Shown here: positions 11,106 to 22,971 of the stretch, one piece after another
Layout: the number at the start of each line of letters is the position of its first letter
How positions within the stretch are numbered: position 1 is the stretch's first letter
NCBI RefSeq assembly: GCF_963675165.1
Contig: NC_087381.1
Span: forward strand, 3,968,001-4,032,000
Direction of reading: 5' to 3'
DNA from: Halichondria panicea
Lineage: Eukaryota; Porifera; Demospongiae; Suberitida; Halichondriidae
Length of the DNA stretch: 64,000 nucleotides
Notes under the pieces: model-generated
What the model was told of the DNA's origin: nothing
Database searches by the model: none
The model's input: the letters and a program-made list of their open reading frames with translations, nothing else
Program-made: the position numbers and the translations under genes

Positions 11106-12290
11106 GTACTAGTGTTTAGTCACAGATCAGAATTCAGAGCTATAGAAATGAGTGTACAACTAGCTATAGCTAGCTAGTTTTGGTGCTCTTAAAATAAAAC
11201 CATGCATCTGTGGTCTACAGCTGTTTACACAATTACAACTCCTGTTGAACAACATATCTGAATTCTTCCTACAGATGGTTTTGTGGACTTGACAGAGTTG
11301 ACGACCCAGACTGAGGAGTAGTTGGCACTGTTGGCACTGCCACCTGTTATTATAATAATAGTTTTGTCACACGCATTGATGGTAGCTCCCATTCAGATAT
11401 GGACCGTGATGATAGTTCCTCCATCGCATCATCAGCATGCAATTTATTATACCAGGTTTATGGAGACTCTCAATTCAAAATGTCGAAGACCAACACAGAC
11501 GAACGAGATTGTTAATTCTTGACATGGATTGACATTCTGCAGTGTCGCAAACACCAAACATATATACACGTACGTATATGTACGTATATGTAACGCATTT
11601 CTTCCAATGCTTGGTAGCATCCATATGACCTTTGCACCCATATGACCTTTGCACTCCGCTACTGACTTGAAATCACCTCATATATATGTGGCCTGCATTC
11701 TATGTACATAATTTAATAATAATAAAAATTATTTTATACAATACTACCAGCGTTTATAATAATTATGTCCGTACCTTTGAGTAAGTGCACAAATTATACC
11801 GGGTACCAAGAGAGTCTGGCCAGATCTGGATCTGCACCACATAAAATTATTCATATTCCATGCCCCCAATATTCTGAGGAGATTACTTTATGTTTTATTT
11901 AACCAAACCAGTATATTGATCACCTGTGCAAGCTTGGGAGGTAGCTATGCGACCAACACATCTTAAGCCTCTCCATGGCAGCATCATTACGCTTTTGTCT
12001 GTAACTCATTGTGTACACCCTTCTACAGATCAAATTGTCTGAGCACATGGGCAATACTTGATCCCATTGGTTAGGGATCCCATTGGTTAATTTATTAACC
12101 GCGCCCACTTGAAGCACCCACTTATTCACCACATGGAATCCCCTAGTACTATAGCTTGAACACACAGACTGAAACGCCACTGGTTACTTAACAGATCATA
12201 CGTAACCAACATCTAAGAAGTACTTCAGTGACGCATCAGTTCTCAGAAAACTGTTATTTGCGCTACCTGATGACTTAGAAGTCGCTACTC
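11106..12290. other. No confirmed gene
   Basis: A possible plus-strand splice acceptor precedes an acidic open stretch at 11276-11315, and an Asp/Ser-rich open frame covers 11345-11510. Neither is recognisable. 11700-11930 is AT-rich. Short tandem duplications occur at 11310-11340, 11570-11590 and 12055-12090. Confidence 0.4.
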
Positions 12291-12303
12291 CACCAAGTCA
12301 CAT

Positions 12304-12615
12304 GTGATGGCTAGTCACAGGGAACATATGGATATATTGTTTCTAGCGAAAATAGAGTATTACTGCAAGTTTAGCTTTAGGTATGCTGAAGGCTTGGATT
12401 CATCAAATGTGCATACTGAATGGATAGCTTTTGTGACGTACTATGATGAGCATCCTGTTTGGTTTGGAGGACCAACTCAAGTATGGGCTCGCTCTACATC
12501 CTCGTCAATGTTCATTCGGCTGCCAGAAATTAAACATAGAGTCGCGTACTGTGAACATAGTGTTGATTTTGGTTCTAGAATAGGGGTACTAGTTGCATCA
12601 ATTTTGTCCAATTAA
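12304..12615 (+). pseudogene. C-terminal domain of a TNP2-like transposon protein
   Basis: Open frame with WIAFVTYYDEHPVWFGGPTQ, then FIRLPEIKHRVAYCEHSV and DFGSRIGVLV. The same block, with VWFGGPTQVW, RVAYCEH and DFGSRIG conserved, ends the interrupted TNP2-like gene at 61430-61660, and a shorter fragment lies at 19860-19960 on the minus strand. In plant CACTA proteins a comparable C-terminal beta-rich domain (DUF4216-like) follows the transposase; that link is by pattern only. No upstream transposase exons are visible, so this is a 3' fragment. Confidence 0.6.
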
Positions 12616-13120
12616 ATTTTTATTGTATAATTATAGTGATGATAATCATGATCAGCCAAAAAACCATAAATTATTGGTAAATACTATAATTATGTATATT
12701 AGAAAGCCCTGGTATTATTATACGCTGGATCCTATGCACATGGGAGCATCCATGCCATTTGCCGTTGAATATCAATGAGGTGTGCGTTGCATGCCTATTA
12801 CGTGTATGACTAAAGCATGTATAATAATTATTATGACTGATCTTGGTTAGTCAGGAGAATAATTATACTGATTATAGTCTATCAAAATAATTATAATTAT
12901 AAATAATTATAGTGACTGTGTCACTGTCTTATACAGCTTAATTAATTACTGCGGAGAGGAGATCTAGAATACAGACTTTGTACACTTTTGTTATCCTATG
13001 TATACTCATTGTTACTCCATTTGTTCAGTATAAAATACTATACACACTATGTATACTTCTGATGTCACAAATCTCTGTATACTATTATGGACTTATGGAC
13101 ATGTGAGTATACAAATGTGT
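12616..13120. other. AT-rich spacer without recognisable gene
   Basis: TAATTATAATTAT-type low complexity dominates 12820-12960. No coding or repeat signal could be assigned. Confidence 0.5.
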
Positions 13121-13129
13121 ATATCATTG

Positions 13130-15110
13130 GAAACTAGGACTTCTGGCCCGCAAGATATTACTAAGCGACATCATGAAATCAATGCATCAAAACTGCATCA
13201 AAACTGTGTACATAGCAAACTTCGATCTAAGATTGTATCTGTACTTGGAGCTCATGTACTAGTAAAACTAGACTTGTTTCATGCGGTCCAACGGATATCA
13301 AAAACTATCTCTAAAAGGCACCGTCTAACACAACAATGTCTAACGCAACAATGTATGAAACGTGTTTTTCGTTCTGATGGAGACAGTGAAGAGAAGCGAA
13401 CAGTGAAGAGAAGCGATTGTGTGACACTCCTCTTCCTAATGTGATTCTTTCTAAACTTGATACTTTTACAATAAATGGAAAGACAGTGCTTGATGACAAA
13501 GGGATCAACTTATTCAGGGATCAACTTATTCAAGCCCGATACGCCTTGAAAAATATTAAGCGACATATTTCCGCTGGTTGCCTTTCGGGAATACCTCCTG
13601 GAGGAGGGACAAATAGAAACGAGAGGCTGCATAAACATATTAACTCATTCTTTAATAGAAGTCGTATTGGCATTCTGCTTGCTTACGCACTACTAACAAT
13701 TATAATTATGTGACAGGCTCTGGGAAAAAGGCCATATTGGAGCAGACTTGAGATTTAAAATACCAGCAAAGAATTGCCTATGCATTGATATGCTTAGTTT
13801 GCAATACCTCTTTTCATGCCTGAGTTATGCGTGTTAGAAACTCAAAGTTCTGAAATAGCGGTACCCACTTAAAGATTGCTATAATGGTGGTAAGGTAATG
13901 GTGGATGCTTAGACAAAGCGCTTCGGTGGAACGCGTTGGATTCAGAGCATCAGATTTTACAGAGAGTATGAGATTATACACTGTAGTCTATAAATCTATA
14001 TCTGCTCCAATATGGCCTTTTTCCCAGAGCCTGTCACATATTTTATAGTCATAACAATTCCAAAAAATTTGCAGGAAAGCTTGTTGTTCAGCCGGTTACA
14101 TGTTCCTCTTAATAAAAATCAAACCAATTGGAATTACACCTAAGCAGCGTGTCATGAACCAGGATCTTCAGAAAAGTGACCATTGGGAAATCGATAAATC
14201 TGACAGGATCAATAGCACTGAATACATGTGGTCATTAATAAAACCAATTTCCATACAGAAATTTCAGATTGGTCAAAGTCCGTGAAGCACTTAAAGAACT
14301 CACGTCATTAGTTGTCATTAGTTGTTGGCAGTGGCAGTGAATATAGACAGAGTGATATCCAAAGCAGGCTGAGTGAGTAGGTTAAAGCGTGTTCCCATAA
14401 AAAAAGATGGAAACTGTTTTTTTCATTCTATAGCAATAAACATGACATCAAACAAGGATAGATGGAACAATTGTTTATCTAGACTCGGTGTGGTTGGTGA
14501 TACTGTGGTTGGTGATACTGATATTGGGACTCTAAGCTTCGTCAAGTATTTGTTGACGAAATTTTAGGCGAACACCGCCAAACGTACGAATGCTTTGTTG
14601 CGAATGATGTTCATTACCTTGAGGAAGCGACTTCACGATGGATTTTTTGCGAGCTCACTTGGTAATGCCACTAGCTATGGCTACAAGACTTCAGTCATCA
14701 CTTTTAATCATTACCACAGCACTCGGCAGCCAGCCCATATACGTTACTCCGAAGGACGGTGCTATGGAAGGGACAATGGAAGGGACAATCATCTTAGTTT
14801 ATGAACCCATTGGATCTGGTCATTACGATGCAGCTCTCCCATACTGCGACACACTCAGCCAGGTCAGCATGTCAAGTAATGTGTCAAAGTGTGTGAGTTT
14901 GCAGATCAACAAAAAAATATTGGAAAGTTTGCTCACATGGTGTACTCTATGCCACTTAATGTCCAAATGGTGTGCATGTACCACAGCCAAAAGTAGGCAA
15001 GAGAATAAGACGTCCTCATTTGTCCCAAGTAGACATTCCAAGAAGCAAAAAGTTTGCTCTCGAGAGAGGAGAGATTCTATCCACTGGTATCTGGTCAGGG
15101 TTTGAGTCCA
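13130..15110 (+). pseudogene. DDE transposase fused to OTU cysteine protease, broken
   Basis: The first part (13190-13700) encodes VKLDLFHAVQRISK, a SDGDSEEKR region, then GCLSGIPPGGGTNRNERLH and FNRSRIGILLAYALL. It matches the second half of a large transposase-like family found in cnidarian and sponge genomes. The second part (14390-14850) is an OTU protease: KKDGNCFFHSIA with the catalytic Asp-Gly-Asn-Cys, a central AMATRLQSS-like helix, and GSGHYDAALP with the catalytic His. A 328-bp MITE (13710-14037) splits the two parts. Several short tandem duplications (13384-13417, 13501-13532, 14490-14519, 14766-14789) disturb the frame. OTU enzymes cleave ubiquitin; a role in protecting a transposase is inference. 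Confidence 0.75.
13710..14037. mobile_element. MITE with GTGACAGGC inverted ends
   Basis: Terminal inverted repeats of about 38 bp: GTGACAGGCTCTGGGAAAAA on the left, its exact complement on the right, continuing through GGCCATATTGGAGCAG. It interrupts the transposase-OTU gene. The ends resemble the GTGACAGGGCC element at 58258-59511. Flanking tetranucleotides are TTAT and ATAT, an imperfect duplication. Confidence 0.85.
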
Positions 15111-15299
15111 TTGTATTGGACGAGATAAAAAGACTATATTGTTAGCACATACAATGACATTGTCTACTACTCTATGTCTACATTCTGTGCAATACCCCTA
15201 AAAAACGATACTGTATTCAGGCAGAAGACAAGCAACCAAATTCATTCTCGAATTAACTTTGCTAAAAATATTATGATACCTACAGTCACCAAAACCAAC

Positions 15300-15705
15300 T
15301 GTTCCACTGCCGCCACCGCTCAAGTTATCACCACCCCAGGAGTTACTGCTCAAGTTATCCCCCGTGCAGTGTTATCACCACCACCCCAGCAGTTACTGCT
15401 CAAGTTATCCCCGTGCAGTCACCGCTAAAGTTATCACCACCACCCCAGCAGTTACTGCTCAAGTTATCCTCCGTGCAGTCGCCGCTCAAGTTATCACCAC
15501 CACCCCAGCAGTTACCGCTCAAGTTATCCCTCGTGCAGTAACCGCTCAAGTTATCACCACCACCCCGGCAGTCACCGCTCAAGTTATCCCCTCAAGTTAT
15601 CCCCTCAAGTTATCATCACCCCAGCAGTCACCGCTCAAGTTATCACCACCACCCCAGCAGTCTCACCACCACGTCACCGCTCAAGTTATCACCACCAGCA
15701 GTGCC
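15300..15705 (+). repeat. Coding-type minisatellite, about 58-bp unit
   Basis: Six to seven imperfect units built from CTCAAGTTATCACCACC and CCAGCAGTTACTGCTCAAG. In the frame open from 15364 to 15720 it encodes alternating AVTAQVITTTP and AVTAQVIPR modules. It follows the transposase-OTU pseudogene and may have been its C-terminal tail or an independent minisatellite. Confidence 0.85.
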
Positions 15706-15720
15706 GGTCCCAGGAGGTGA

Positions 15721-16115
15721 AGCGTCTCTACTTGACAGCCTCCACTGTGGAAGTATTTCAAAATCAAGGAAAAACGACTGAAAGAATATTACTTTTCATT
15801 ATTACTCAAGCTGTTTGATTTGATTTATCGCATGATAATAATGTTCATTGCTGTATACTTAATATCATGTTGTTGAAATGCTGGTGAATACATGCATGCG
15901 ACTACGTAAATGTGGAGCTATAATTATATTTTGTTCAGCCATAAAATACGTACTGATTTGAACAGTACAATCTTGACTATAAGGGGTGCTAGATCTTTCA
16001 TTGATACATGCATGTTCATATAATTAAACTATATATAGGACTCGTGTGCTTCATACAAAGAAAATACATGGCAAATAAAAGTAAGATTCATGATACATAA
16101 GAACAATCTCAATAT
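15721..16115. other. No gene seen
   Basis: AT-rich spacer without assignable signal. Confidence 0.5.
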
Positions 16116-18755
16116 GTGATAGTACTTAGGAAAAGGGCCCTTAACGCGGGCATTTTCGAATCAGTTTTTATTGTTGAATCGGATTGTTGAATCGGATAGC
16201 GCGTCCTTTAAGCTTCAAAATGATACCAAGATCGACCTCCTAGCTACTTTCTTTCCAGAGATATGTTCGAGGGAACGCTACGAAGGACGCCCTCTGAGTA
16301 AATGACGCTCAAACGTCATGAATAATTGAAGTTCAATTATTGCCTTCCGGGCACTTCTGTATACTCATAAAGCAGATGTTCTGGAGAAGACGAGTTAGTT
16401 AGATGAAGGCTAGGCGTTCTAGGACTCTCTAGCTAGCTAGTATAGCTATGTAGCTGGATTGCTTGGCACCTAGGAAGGATCTTCGAAGAAATAAAGAGAC
16501 AAAGACTCCCGTCGCTCGAATGGTAAGCTCTCATGTCTTGTTATAAGCTTGTACTTTTTATCTGTGTAATGTATCAGTCTTATAAAAGATCCTCACTTGT
16601 ATGGAGCCTACAGAAGTTGTCTCTGTCCTTCATACAACTTAAAGGAAGCTTAGTATTCGTCCGTATCTATCTAAGGCTTGATCCAACTTATTAGTAGCCT
16701 TATAAGAAGCTTTCCTCCTTTAATTTAGTACTGGTATTACTTAGCCTCCTTCGCAGGCCTTCCTTTTTCAGTTATAATTTTGTTTCTGTTGTTTGTCACA
16801 ATAATTATTAACACCATACGGGAATAATTGGAGGGAGCAAAGAAAGAAAAAAGGAAGCCACTAAGAAAAAGGAAGGCCTGCCCCGCTAAGTCTTGTGATC
16901 TGCTACTGACGTAGCCAAATTTAATTGAGCGTGGGCAAGAGTAAACCGCAATATCTGTCCTCCCACTCTACTTAGAGCGTATTTACCAGGAACTAGAGGC
17001 AAAGAGTGTGTGAAGCTACAGAACACAGTATGTAGAAGTTAGCTCTACAAGATGAAGCATGAAAGGCTAGAGTACTACTGTATCTGATAATAGCACTTGT
17101 CAAAAGGACCTGGGCAAAGAAGGAACCTATCCCAGATCCTGGACAACTCACAGCAATACTTCTGACATGCCAAAATTGACAGATCCCTTCATGTCATCAG
17201 AAGGAATGTTTTAGTCCAAGTCATAATAATAAGAAGAAGAAGATTGCCCTGGAACAATCACACTATCCAAACTAGAAGGGCAAGGGCAACCAATTTTATC
17301 CTCGGATAATTACAGTAGAACTACAGCAGAACTACAGACTACAAGACTCGCCTTATCAAACTCAATGTGCACTGCTCCCACTCTCAAGACCTCACGTTCG
17401 ACCCATTCGAGTGTTTCAAATTACAGCAGACAATGTAGACCTGAGTGCTTATCTGTAGGTATTATTTCTGTATCCACTATAGAGCTGGTTCTACTGCCAG
17501 AAAGTTTCCAAAAGGAGCAAAACCTCTAATACTACTACAATAGGATTACACGACTATGGAATTGACAGGACCCTATCGATCTTCAATCTATTACATGTAT
17601 TGAACTAAGGGAAAATTCGACATTGGTGCTCGTGCCCCTGTGAAAACTGTCTCATGCACACAAATTAGTATAGTTTAGTCACTCTGTCAGTACTCATGAG
17701 ATCACAACCTTGCAACATTGTCATGTCATTTTACACTGTTTCTAGACTAGACTACTGCTCAATAATAACTCAAGCCTCAATTTGAGGCTTGAGGATAGGC
17801 TCAAAGATAGACCTTTAGTCTTCAGACTTCAGACTTTACTATGCTAGGTATTAAAGCCATCGTGTCGTCTATGATAATAATTATCTCCTGACTTGCATAT
17901 AAAGCGGTAAGTCTACAATGCGTAGGCATCCTGTGACTTTGTTGCCTGTCAGGCTCCGCCCATCTACTGAAAGCCCACGCTCATTTTCACTGTGCCACCA
18001 CTGTGCCACCGTCACGCGACTTAGCGAGGCAGGCTCTCCTTTTTCTTAGACGGTTCGTTCTTTCTTTCTTTGTTCCTCCAATTCTTACCGTATTTTATCT
18101 TATTGACCGTGTGACAAAGAACAGAAAAAGGAGAGGCTGCAAAGGAGGCTAGGTATCACTACCATTGTGCTTAGTAGTAACAGGCCTGATGGGATGGGTG
18201 ATCACATCATGGAGGGCCCAGGAAACTGCGTGGAATTGTCGTATAACATTTATATTGATGGTTCCCCTAGGTGGTGGTAAGTGTCGGAGGCCTGAGAAAC
18301 GCTAGTCTATTGGCTAGAATGTAAGTGACATTGATATTGTGTCTATCTTAACTTACTACTTATCTGTAGGTTGTTATGGAGTGTTTATGAGGACAAGTGG
18401 CACGGGATACGTACATCTAAAGAATACGTACATCTAAAGAAACAAGAGTGGATCTACGCCAAGCTAGCTAGCTAGATAGCTGCTCTTTCTAATCTATTTC
18501 TGTTGCTAAATTATGTTTGTTAAGAAGTGGAGCTATAATAATACCTGGCTCCTCTTGATGATTGTAAGTACTGGGCTGATGAAATAGTCCTGTACAAGTT
18601 GTTATCTTTTATTTGTTAAAAATAATTAACAATAATAGGGAAATTCCCAGGGAATTTCCACGGTGATGGTTCAACGTCCGCGTTTGACCTGTTTAACCTG
18701 TTTAAAGCTTCGTAGAAAGCTTCGTAGAGACCCAAAGAGACCCAAAGATACGATA
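16116..18755. mobile_element. Non-autonomous DNA transposon, copy 1, right end lost
   Basis: Begins with a decayed GTGATAGTACTTAGGAAAA and shares almost its entire non-nested sequence with 58258-59370. Shared stretches include ATTGTTGAATCGGAT, AATGATACCAAGATCGACC, GGAAGGATCTTCGAAG and GTTATATTTATATTGATGG-type sequence near 18240. No transposase is visible, and the right terminal repeat is not recognisable past about 18755. It carries a nested MULE-like element at 16742-18151. Confidence 0.75.
16742..18151. mobile_element. MULE-like element nested in the older transposon
   Basis: Long inverted repeats of about 140 bp start TAGCCTCCTT and end AAGGAGGCTA; both arms share CTTTTTC, a GTTCTTTGTC-like block and TTCCTCCAATT. 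Flanking 9-bp direct repeats are GGTATTACT (16733-16741) and GGTATCACT (18152-18160), one mismatch. The paralogous host element at 58791-58799 carries a single GGTATCACT with no insert, an empty site that confirms the boundaries. Long inverted ends with 9-bp duplications are characteristic of Mutator-like elements; no transposase is encoded. Confidence 0.85.
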
Positions 18756-19344
18756 ACCATGAATGCATCTGGTAAAAGGGGTGATGGTTTAGCTGCATGG
18801 AATTGCATGAATTGTAAAATCTAGACCTATAATTACGATTGATAAAGCATGCATGGTACCAAAATATGCATGGTACCAAAATAGTTGACCACACATGAAT
18901 TTCAAAACTGAATAGTAGTTACTTTACCACATAATTTATTACTTTACTGAAACAAGATTAAATAACCAAAATAATTAAATAACCAAAATAGAAATTGTCA
19001 CCAGTCCATACCAATCTGATACAAATGTCACTGCTAAAACATAAGGTTACTTTACCTAAAATGGTTTTTTAACCAGAAATTTTTTACTGTGTAGGTAGTT
19101 AAACTATCAAGTAGATTTTATAGTAGATATAAGGTGCGCTCAGGGCCACCATATAACGGTTACCCGTATACCTACTATCATGTGATGTGTGATGTTTCCT
19201 CTTCAGGTACAGGATACACACATGCGCACGCTTTGAATGCGGATACTCAAAAGCGGATACTCAAAACCAACTCATAAGAATGAGATAATTAATACATATT
19301 TTTCTCTGAGATCGACCAACTACGCACTTATAGCCCGGGTCCAG
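18756..19344. other. No gene seen
   Basis: AT-rich, with tandem duplications AATAACCAAAAT (near 18960-18985) and GCGGATACTCAAAA (near 19238-19265). No ORF or repeat family assigned. Confidence 0.5.
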
Positions 19345-19820
19345 ATTTCAACACCAATTATGTTCATACTGCTGTAATTATTTGCAATATACAGTGTATG
19401 CTGCATCAAAATGAACCAAAATGAAGCTTTCTTTTTCCAAAAAACTAATTAGCTTAATTCAATTATGCTAATTAGTCCTAAATGTCATGCAGAAAGAGAA
19501 CTGCAAATACGGTGCCAAGATCAAGCTTCAAAAACAAGGCTAGATGAACATCGGTACAGGAAATAGCCTACCTCTAGAGTGGCTAGCATAGCTAAGAAAG
19601 TTTCGGACATTTTTACTTCCCATCAAGGAAACATAATCATAATCATAAAACAACATACTCTATCTTTATCTTTTGAGGGCTATAATAGTTCTAGTATTAT
19701 TTGCTGCTCCAAAATGAAGCTCAATGTTTTCTTTTTAATTAGCTTAATTCAATTATGCTAATTAGTCCCATAAATGGTGATGACGTCATGCCACTTTCAG
19801 AAAGAGAACTGCAAATACGG
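19345..19820. repeat. Two copies of a dispersed non-coding repeat
   Basis: 19345-19510 is the inverse of 3868-4050, sharing CAGATTTCAACACCAA and TTAGCTTAATTCAATTATGC. A second, shorter copy follows at 19705-19820, sharing the AATTAGTCCCATAAATGG block and AGAAAGAGAACTGCAAATAC. Confidence 0.65.
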
Positions 19821-19857
19821 CGTTGAAGATGCAGCTTCAAGGCTAGATGAACATGAC

Positions 19858-19962
19858 ACGACTGCTTTCCCACACGACTCGACAGAAATGTAGTTAGACA
19901 AGTACGACACCACACTTCCGTTGGACCACCATACCAAACTCGACAGGGAATGCACCTCATAA
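19858..19962 (-). pseudogene. Fragment of a TNP2-like C-terminal domain
   Basis: Minus-strand CRVWYGGPTEVWCR followed by TTFLSSRVG. It matches the WFGGPTQVW segment at 12304-12615 and 61430-61660 but ends immediately. Too short to do anything. Confidence 0.5.
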
Positions 19963-20174
19963 AATGTTATGCATGCGACCCATTTGGAAACCGTTAGTGT
20001 CTGAAGAGTAGCATACAGAAATGTTTATGGCCGATCAGGACACATGGGTTTTTGTTGTATATCTGCTTAAACCCGAACCCAAACCCCACACCCGAACCCA
20101 AACCCAACACAAATCCACCAACTCTAGGTTATCCGAAGTGATCAGTTTTCGAACTTAGTTCGACTACTAAGCTT

Positions 20175-20841
20175 CTCAGGTGCATTAAGGACTGGGACCA
20201 ACATAAAAAAGACATTTATAAGAGGCACTTCAACCTGCTGCTGTTTACTGTGTATATTAATCTGTCTGTGTAAAACTTTTATGATGAAATGAAACACTGG
20301 CTTCCATTCTCTAGGAAATATTAAAATGAAGCCCCGCCCACTAATTGATCAGTGGGGGTGGTCCGTTTTGTCGAAGCACTATTTCACTTTTCTATTGAAA
20401 AATCGGCGTTTAAACACTAAGTCTACTAGCTATTGCTGCTGCTCATTATACTTAGTTCTATCTAAGCTAACAACTCACTCTAGCGCTTAGCTCTCCTGGT
20501 CTTTGCAAGGGAGAAATAACAGAAAGTTATTTGATGTAGCAGTCTCATCTTGGATAGTAGGCTTCCCAGGGATACGGTCAACAATTTTTTGACAAAGTAC
20601 AAGGATAAATCAGCTAAGGAAGGCTTATGGAAGTCATCTATTGCCTCGCAAGCTTTACTAGAGGGTGTTTTAAACGCCGACTAAGTCACTTCTCTAAACT
20701 AGCTGAATTACTGCAAAATGAAAAGGGAGTGGTACGTTGAAGTAATGAACGCGTGGGCAGAACCATGGCGACCGTGTGGGCGGGGCTTATAATTTGCAAA
20801 TTCAGCAATAATTGAAGGTCCCAGTCCTTAATGCACCTGAG
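20175..20841. mobile_element. CTCAGGTGCATTAAGG-ended MITE, copy 1
   Basis: Inverted ends CTCAGGTGCATTAAGGACTG (20175) and its complement (to 20841). A duplicated tail TTGCACCTGAG follows at 20842-20855. The interior is non-coding and shared with 26696-27256. The same terminal sequence bounds the foldback element at 59522-60961. Confidence 0.85.
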
Positions 20842-20953
20842 TTTTGCACCTGAGTTGTATATCTCTTGATGTACAAGCTCGGCTTAAGAGTGATACTCTT
20901 GATGTTTTAGTAGGGCTTCTGGCCAACTCAGTGTGGTTAAGGCATGCCCAATA

Positions 20954-21417
20954 ACAAGTGATCATATCTTTGAGATAGTTTCATATGAATCAATAAAATT
21001 TTGTAGGAATGTAGTCTCATAAAGAAGCTAAATTTGTAGGTCATGTACTTTTTTCATTTTATCTTTCTTGTTTTGTTATCTTTCTTGTTTTGTTTTGGGT
21101 GTAAAATTTGTGCAGCGTTTGCAGGCACGCGAAACTGTTTTTTTTTTTATATATGCGTATATGCGTATTTAAAGTATCTGCTGAACTAAAAATGCTGGAC
21201 AATTTTTCCAGGCACCACAAGAAAGATAAAATGAAGATCTTTTTCCTAAAAAAATTTGGGGGTGTGGCTGCACTTGTATGCATTCCGGATTTTCAATTAA
21301 AGGTAATTACACTGTAACACCACCCTCAAAGGTCACATGACCTACAAATTAATTTTGTTCAGCATGTAGCTTCTTCATTGATTCATATGAAACTATCTCA
21401 AAGATATGATCACTTGT
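20954..21417. mobile_element. Foldback MITE with 41-bp inverted ends
   Basis: The left end is ACAAGTGATCATATCTTTGA and continues through GATAGTTTCATATGAATCAAT; the right end is its perfect complement. The interior contains poly-T and a short duplicated TTATCTTTCTTGTTTTG. No TA duplication is clear. No protein is encoded. Confidence 0.85.
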
Positions 21418-21606
21418 AGTCCTTAACAATCACTACATTGAGAACTGGTATCTAACAAAATCGCCTCATTACAATCGCCTCATTATTATTTGTACAGAAA
21501 TATCATGTGAGTTAGCCCAAAATTCAAAATCTAAGACCGTGTGTACTTCTTCTCTTTGCCATACAGTTTCTGAAATGTTTCACAAAATTCAGATCATCAC
21601 CCTTGG

Positions 21607-22145
21607 CAGGAACGTAGCCAGGATTTGGGGCAAACCTAGCTGGGCTTTGCCCAGCTAGGTTTTCCCGGGCGGTAGCCACACCCCTTTTAATTAGTTGCGA
21701 TTAAATTTCACTTCCTGTCAGCATCATTAACATTGGAGGCTAGATTCTAGCATAGATATTGTCACTAAGAAAGTTGAAGACGCCTGGGATGACGTCTTGA
21801 GAATTCATCAATGACTTCTTCTATGATCACTGGTATGTCTTGATGAACATGAAGTAGAGTCAAACTTGTGAGGCGTTCATTGCTCATGCTAGATCTTAGT
21901 GTAGTTTTAACTCTCTTGAGCCCACTAAAAGACCTCTCAGCAGTGCAAGAGGTAGAACTGTGACTAGAGCTAGAGCTTTGATGTTGGGGTAGAAGTTTGA
22001 AATTCGGGGAATTGTTGAAGAGAGAGTAGAGGGTAGTGCACTTAGACCATGTCTTTCTCTTCTCTTCAGATTTCCATTAATGTACCAAGTGTGGATCTCA
22101 GCACTGAGGGATGACCGTCTACGGCATGCATAAAGGTCTCCCACT
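21607..22145 (-). pseudogene. hAT transposase C-terminal (dimerisation) fragment with 3' end
   Basis: The minus strand encodes LSSTIPRISNFYPNIKALAL, then, after a one-base frameshift near 21950, TAERSFSGLKRVKTTLRSSM, NERLTSLTLLHVHQDIP and EEVIDEF. This is the C-terminal dimerisation region of hAT transposases (the AERSFS..K..KT..RS motif). The sequence ends near 21607 with CAGGaaCGTAGCCAGGATTT, a hAT-type terminal repeat, consistent with the element's 3' end. The catalytic N-terminal part is absent. It may be the autonomous relative of the CAGGGGCGTAGC MITE at 23119-23700. Confidence 0.82.
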
Positions 22146-22189
22146 TTTATTGATGCCCTCGTCTTTTTCTGGCCGCACTACTGACTATT

Positions 22190-22520
22190 TTCAAAAAAAT
22201 GTTGTCCACGCTGTGTTGGAGCTATGCACACGCTGTAGGTACCAGCACATGCGCATTGAGCTGCTCTTTCACGTGGTATATTTAATATGCCTCAAGGTAC
22301 GGTACTGCTGAAAGAAAAGTGACCGCATGTGACTAATTGATAATGGCTTCGAGATCTTCTTAGTGCAACCTCAGTGAGGTTTTAGTCTAGGGCAGCTAGA
22401 CAGCTAGACAGTGAGGAGAACGATGCTTATGGCCTTGTTGAGTGAGAGGACAGTGACTGGGATCATAGCTAGATAAGAAACTACCTCAAGCTAGAACATA
22501 TAGAGCCTGATGAAGAAGCC
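22190..22520. mobile_element. Internal fragment of the TTAA/CCCTTTCCC piggyBac-like family
   Basis: Shares GCTGTGTTGGAGCTATGC, CAGCACATGCGCATTG, GAAAGAAAAGTGACCG, ATGGCCTTGTTGAGTGAGAG and ATAGAGCCTGA with the complete MITEs at 28390-29174 and 59536-60446, but the terminal CCCTTT repeats are missing. A residual coding frame is interrupted by stops; it begins at the ATG after ATTGATA and is rich in Asp/Glu (EENDAYGL, EDSDWDHS), as expected of a piggyBac N-terminus. Confidence 0.7.
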
Positions 22521-22971
22521 CTTGTGGCCAACCCAATAGCGTACTTGTGGCCAAAATATTCTGCAATGCCCCACCCATATTTGTTTGCACATGCGTGTAG
22601 CTATTAATTTTAAGCCTGCTAGCAGCTACGTAGCTAGCTAGAGGTAGCTGGCTTGTCTGTAGTGCATAGCCTCTTTCCACAGTTACCTCGAACAGGTTTT
22701 AGTGCTGCTGATCCTTGTACGCTGCTGATCCTTGTACACGAAGTGAGATCGTATTTGAGCAGAACTGCTGCACATTCGGATTTTCATTCCTCCAGCCCTC
22801 TGTTTGCCAAAGAACGATTCGAGAGGGTCTTGGCATAGTTTCTCAGACAGAACACATTTTACTCCAGTAGAACAGGCACCATTTCCACAAAGGATGTCAC
22901 TAGGAAAATATACAGGGGTATGTACATGTAAGATAAGCCACTGTTAATGATACAATGAAAAATACCAATTA
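22521..22971. other. No gene seen
   Basis: TAGCTAGCTAG-rich spacer with a duplicated CGCTGCTGATCCTTGTA near 22705-22740. No assignable coding sequence. Confidence 0.45.

Noticed and set aside
15400..15582. Gly/Asp-rich minus-strand ORF
   Set aside because: Antisense reading of the minisatellite; repeats keep all frames open.
21108..21317. 69-codon ORF rich in Lys and Phe
   Set aside because: Lies inside a foldback MITE and reflects poly-A/T composition.
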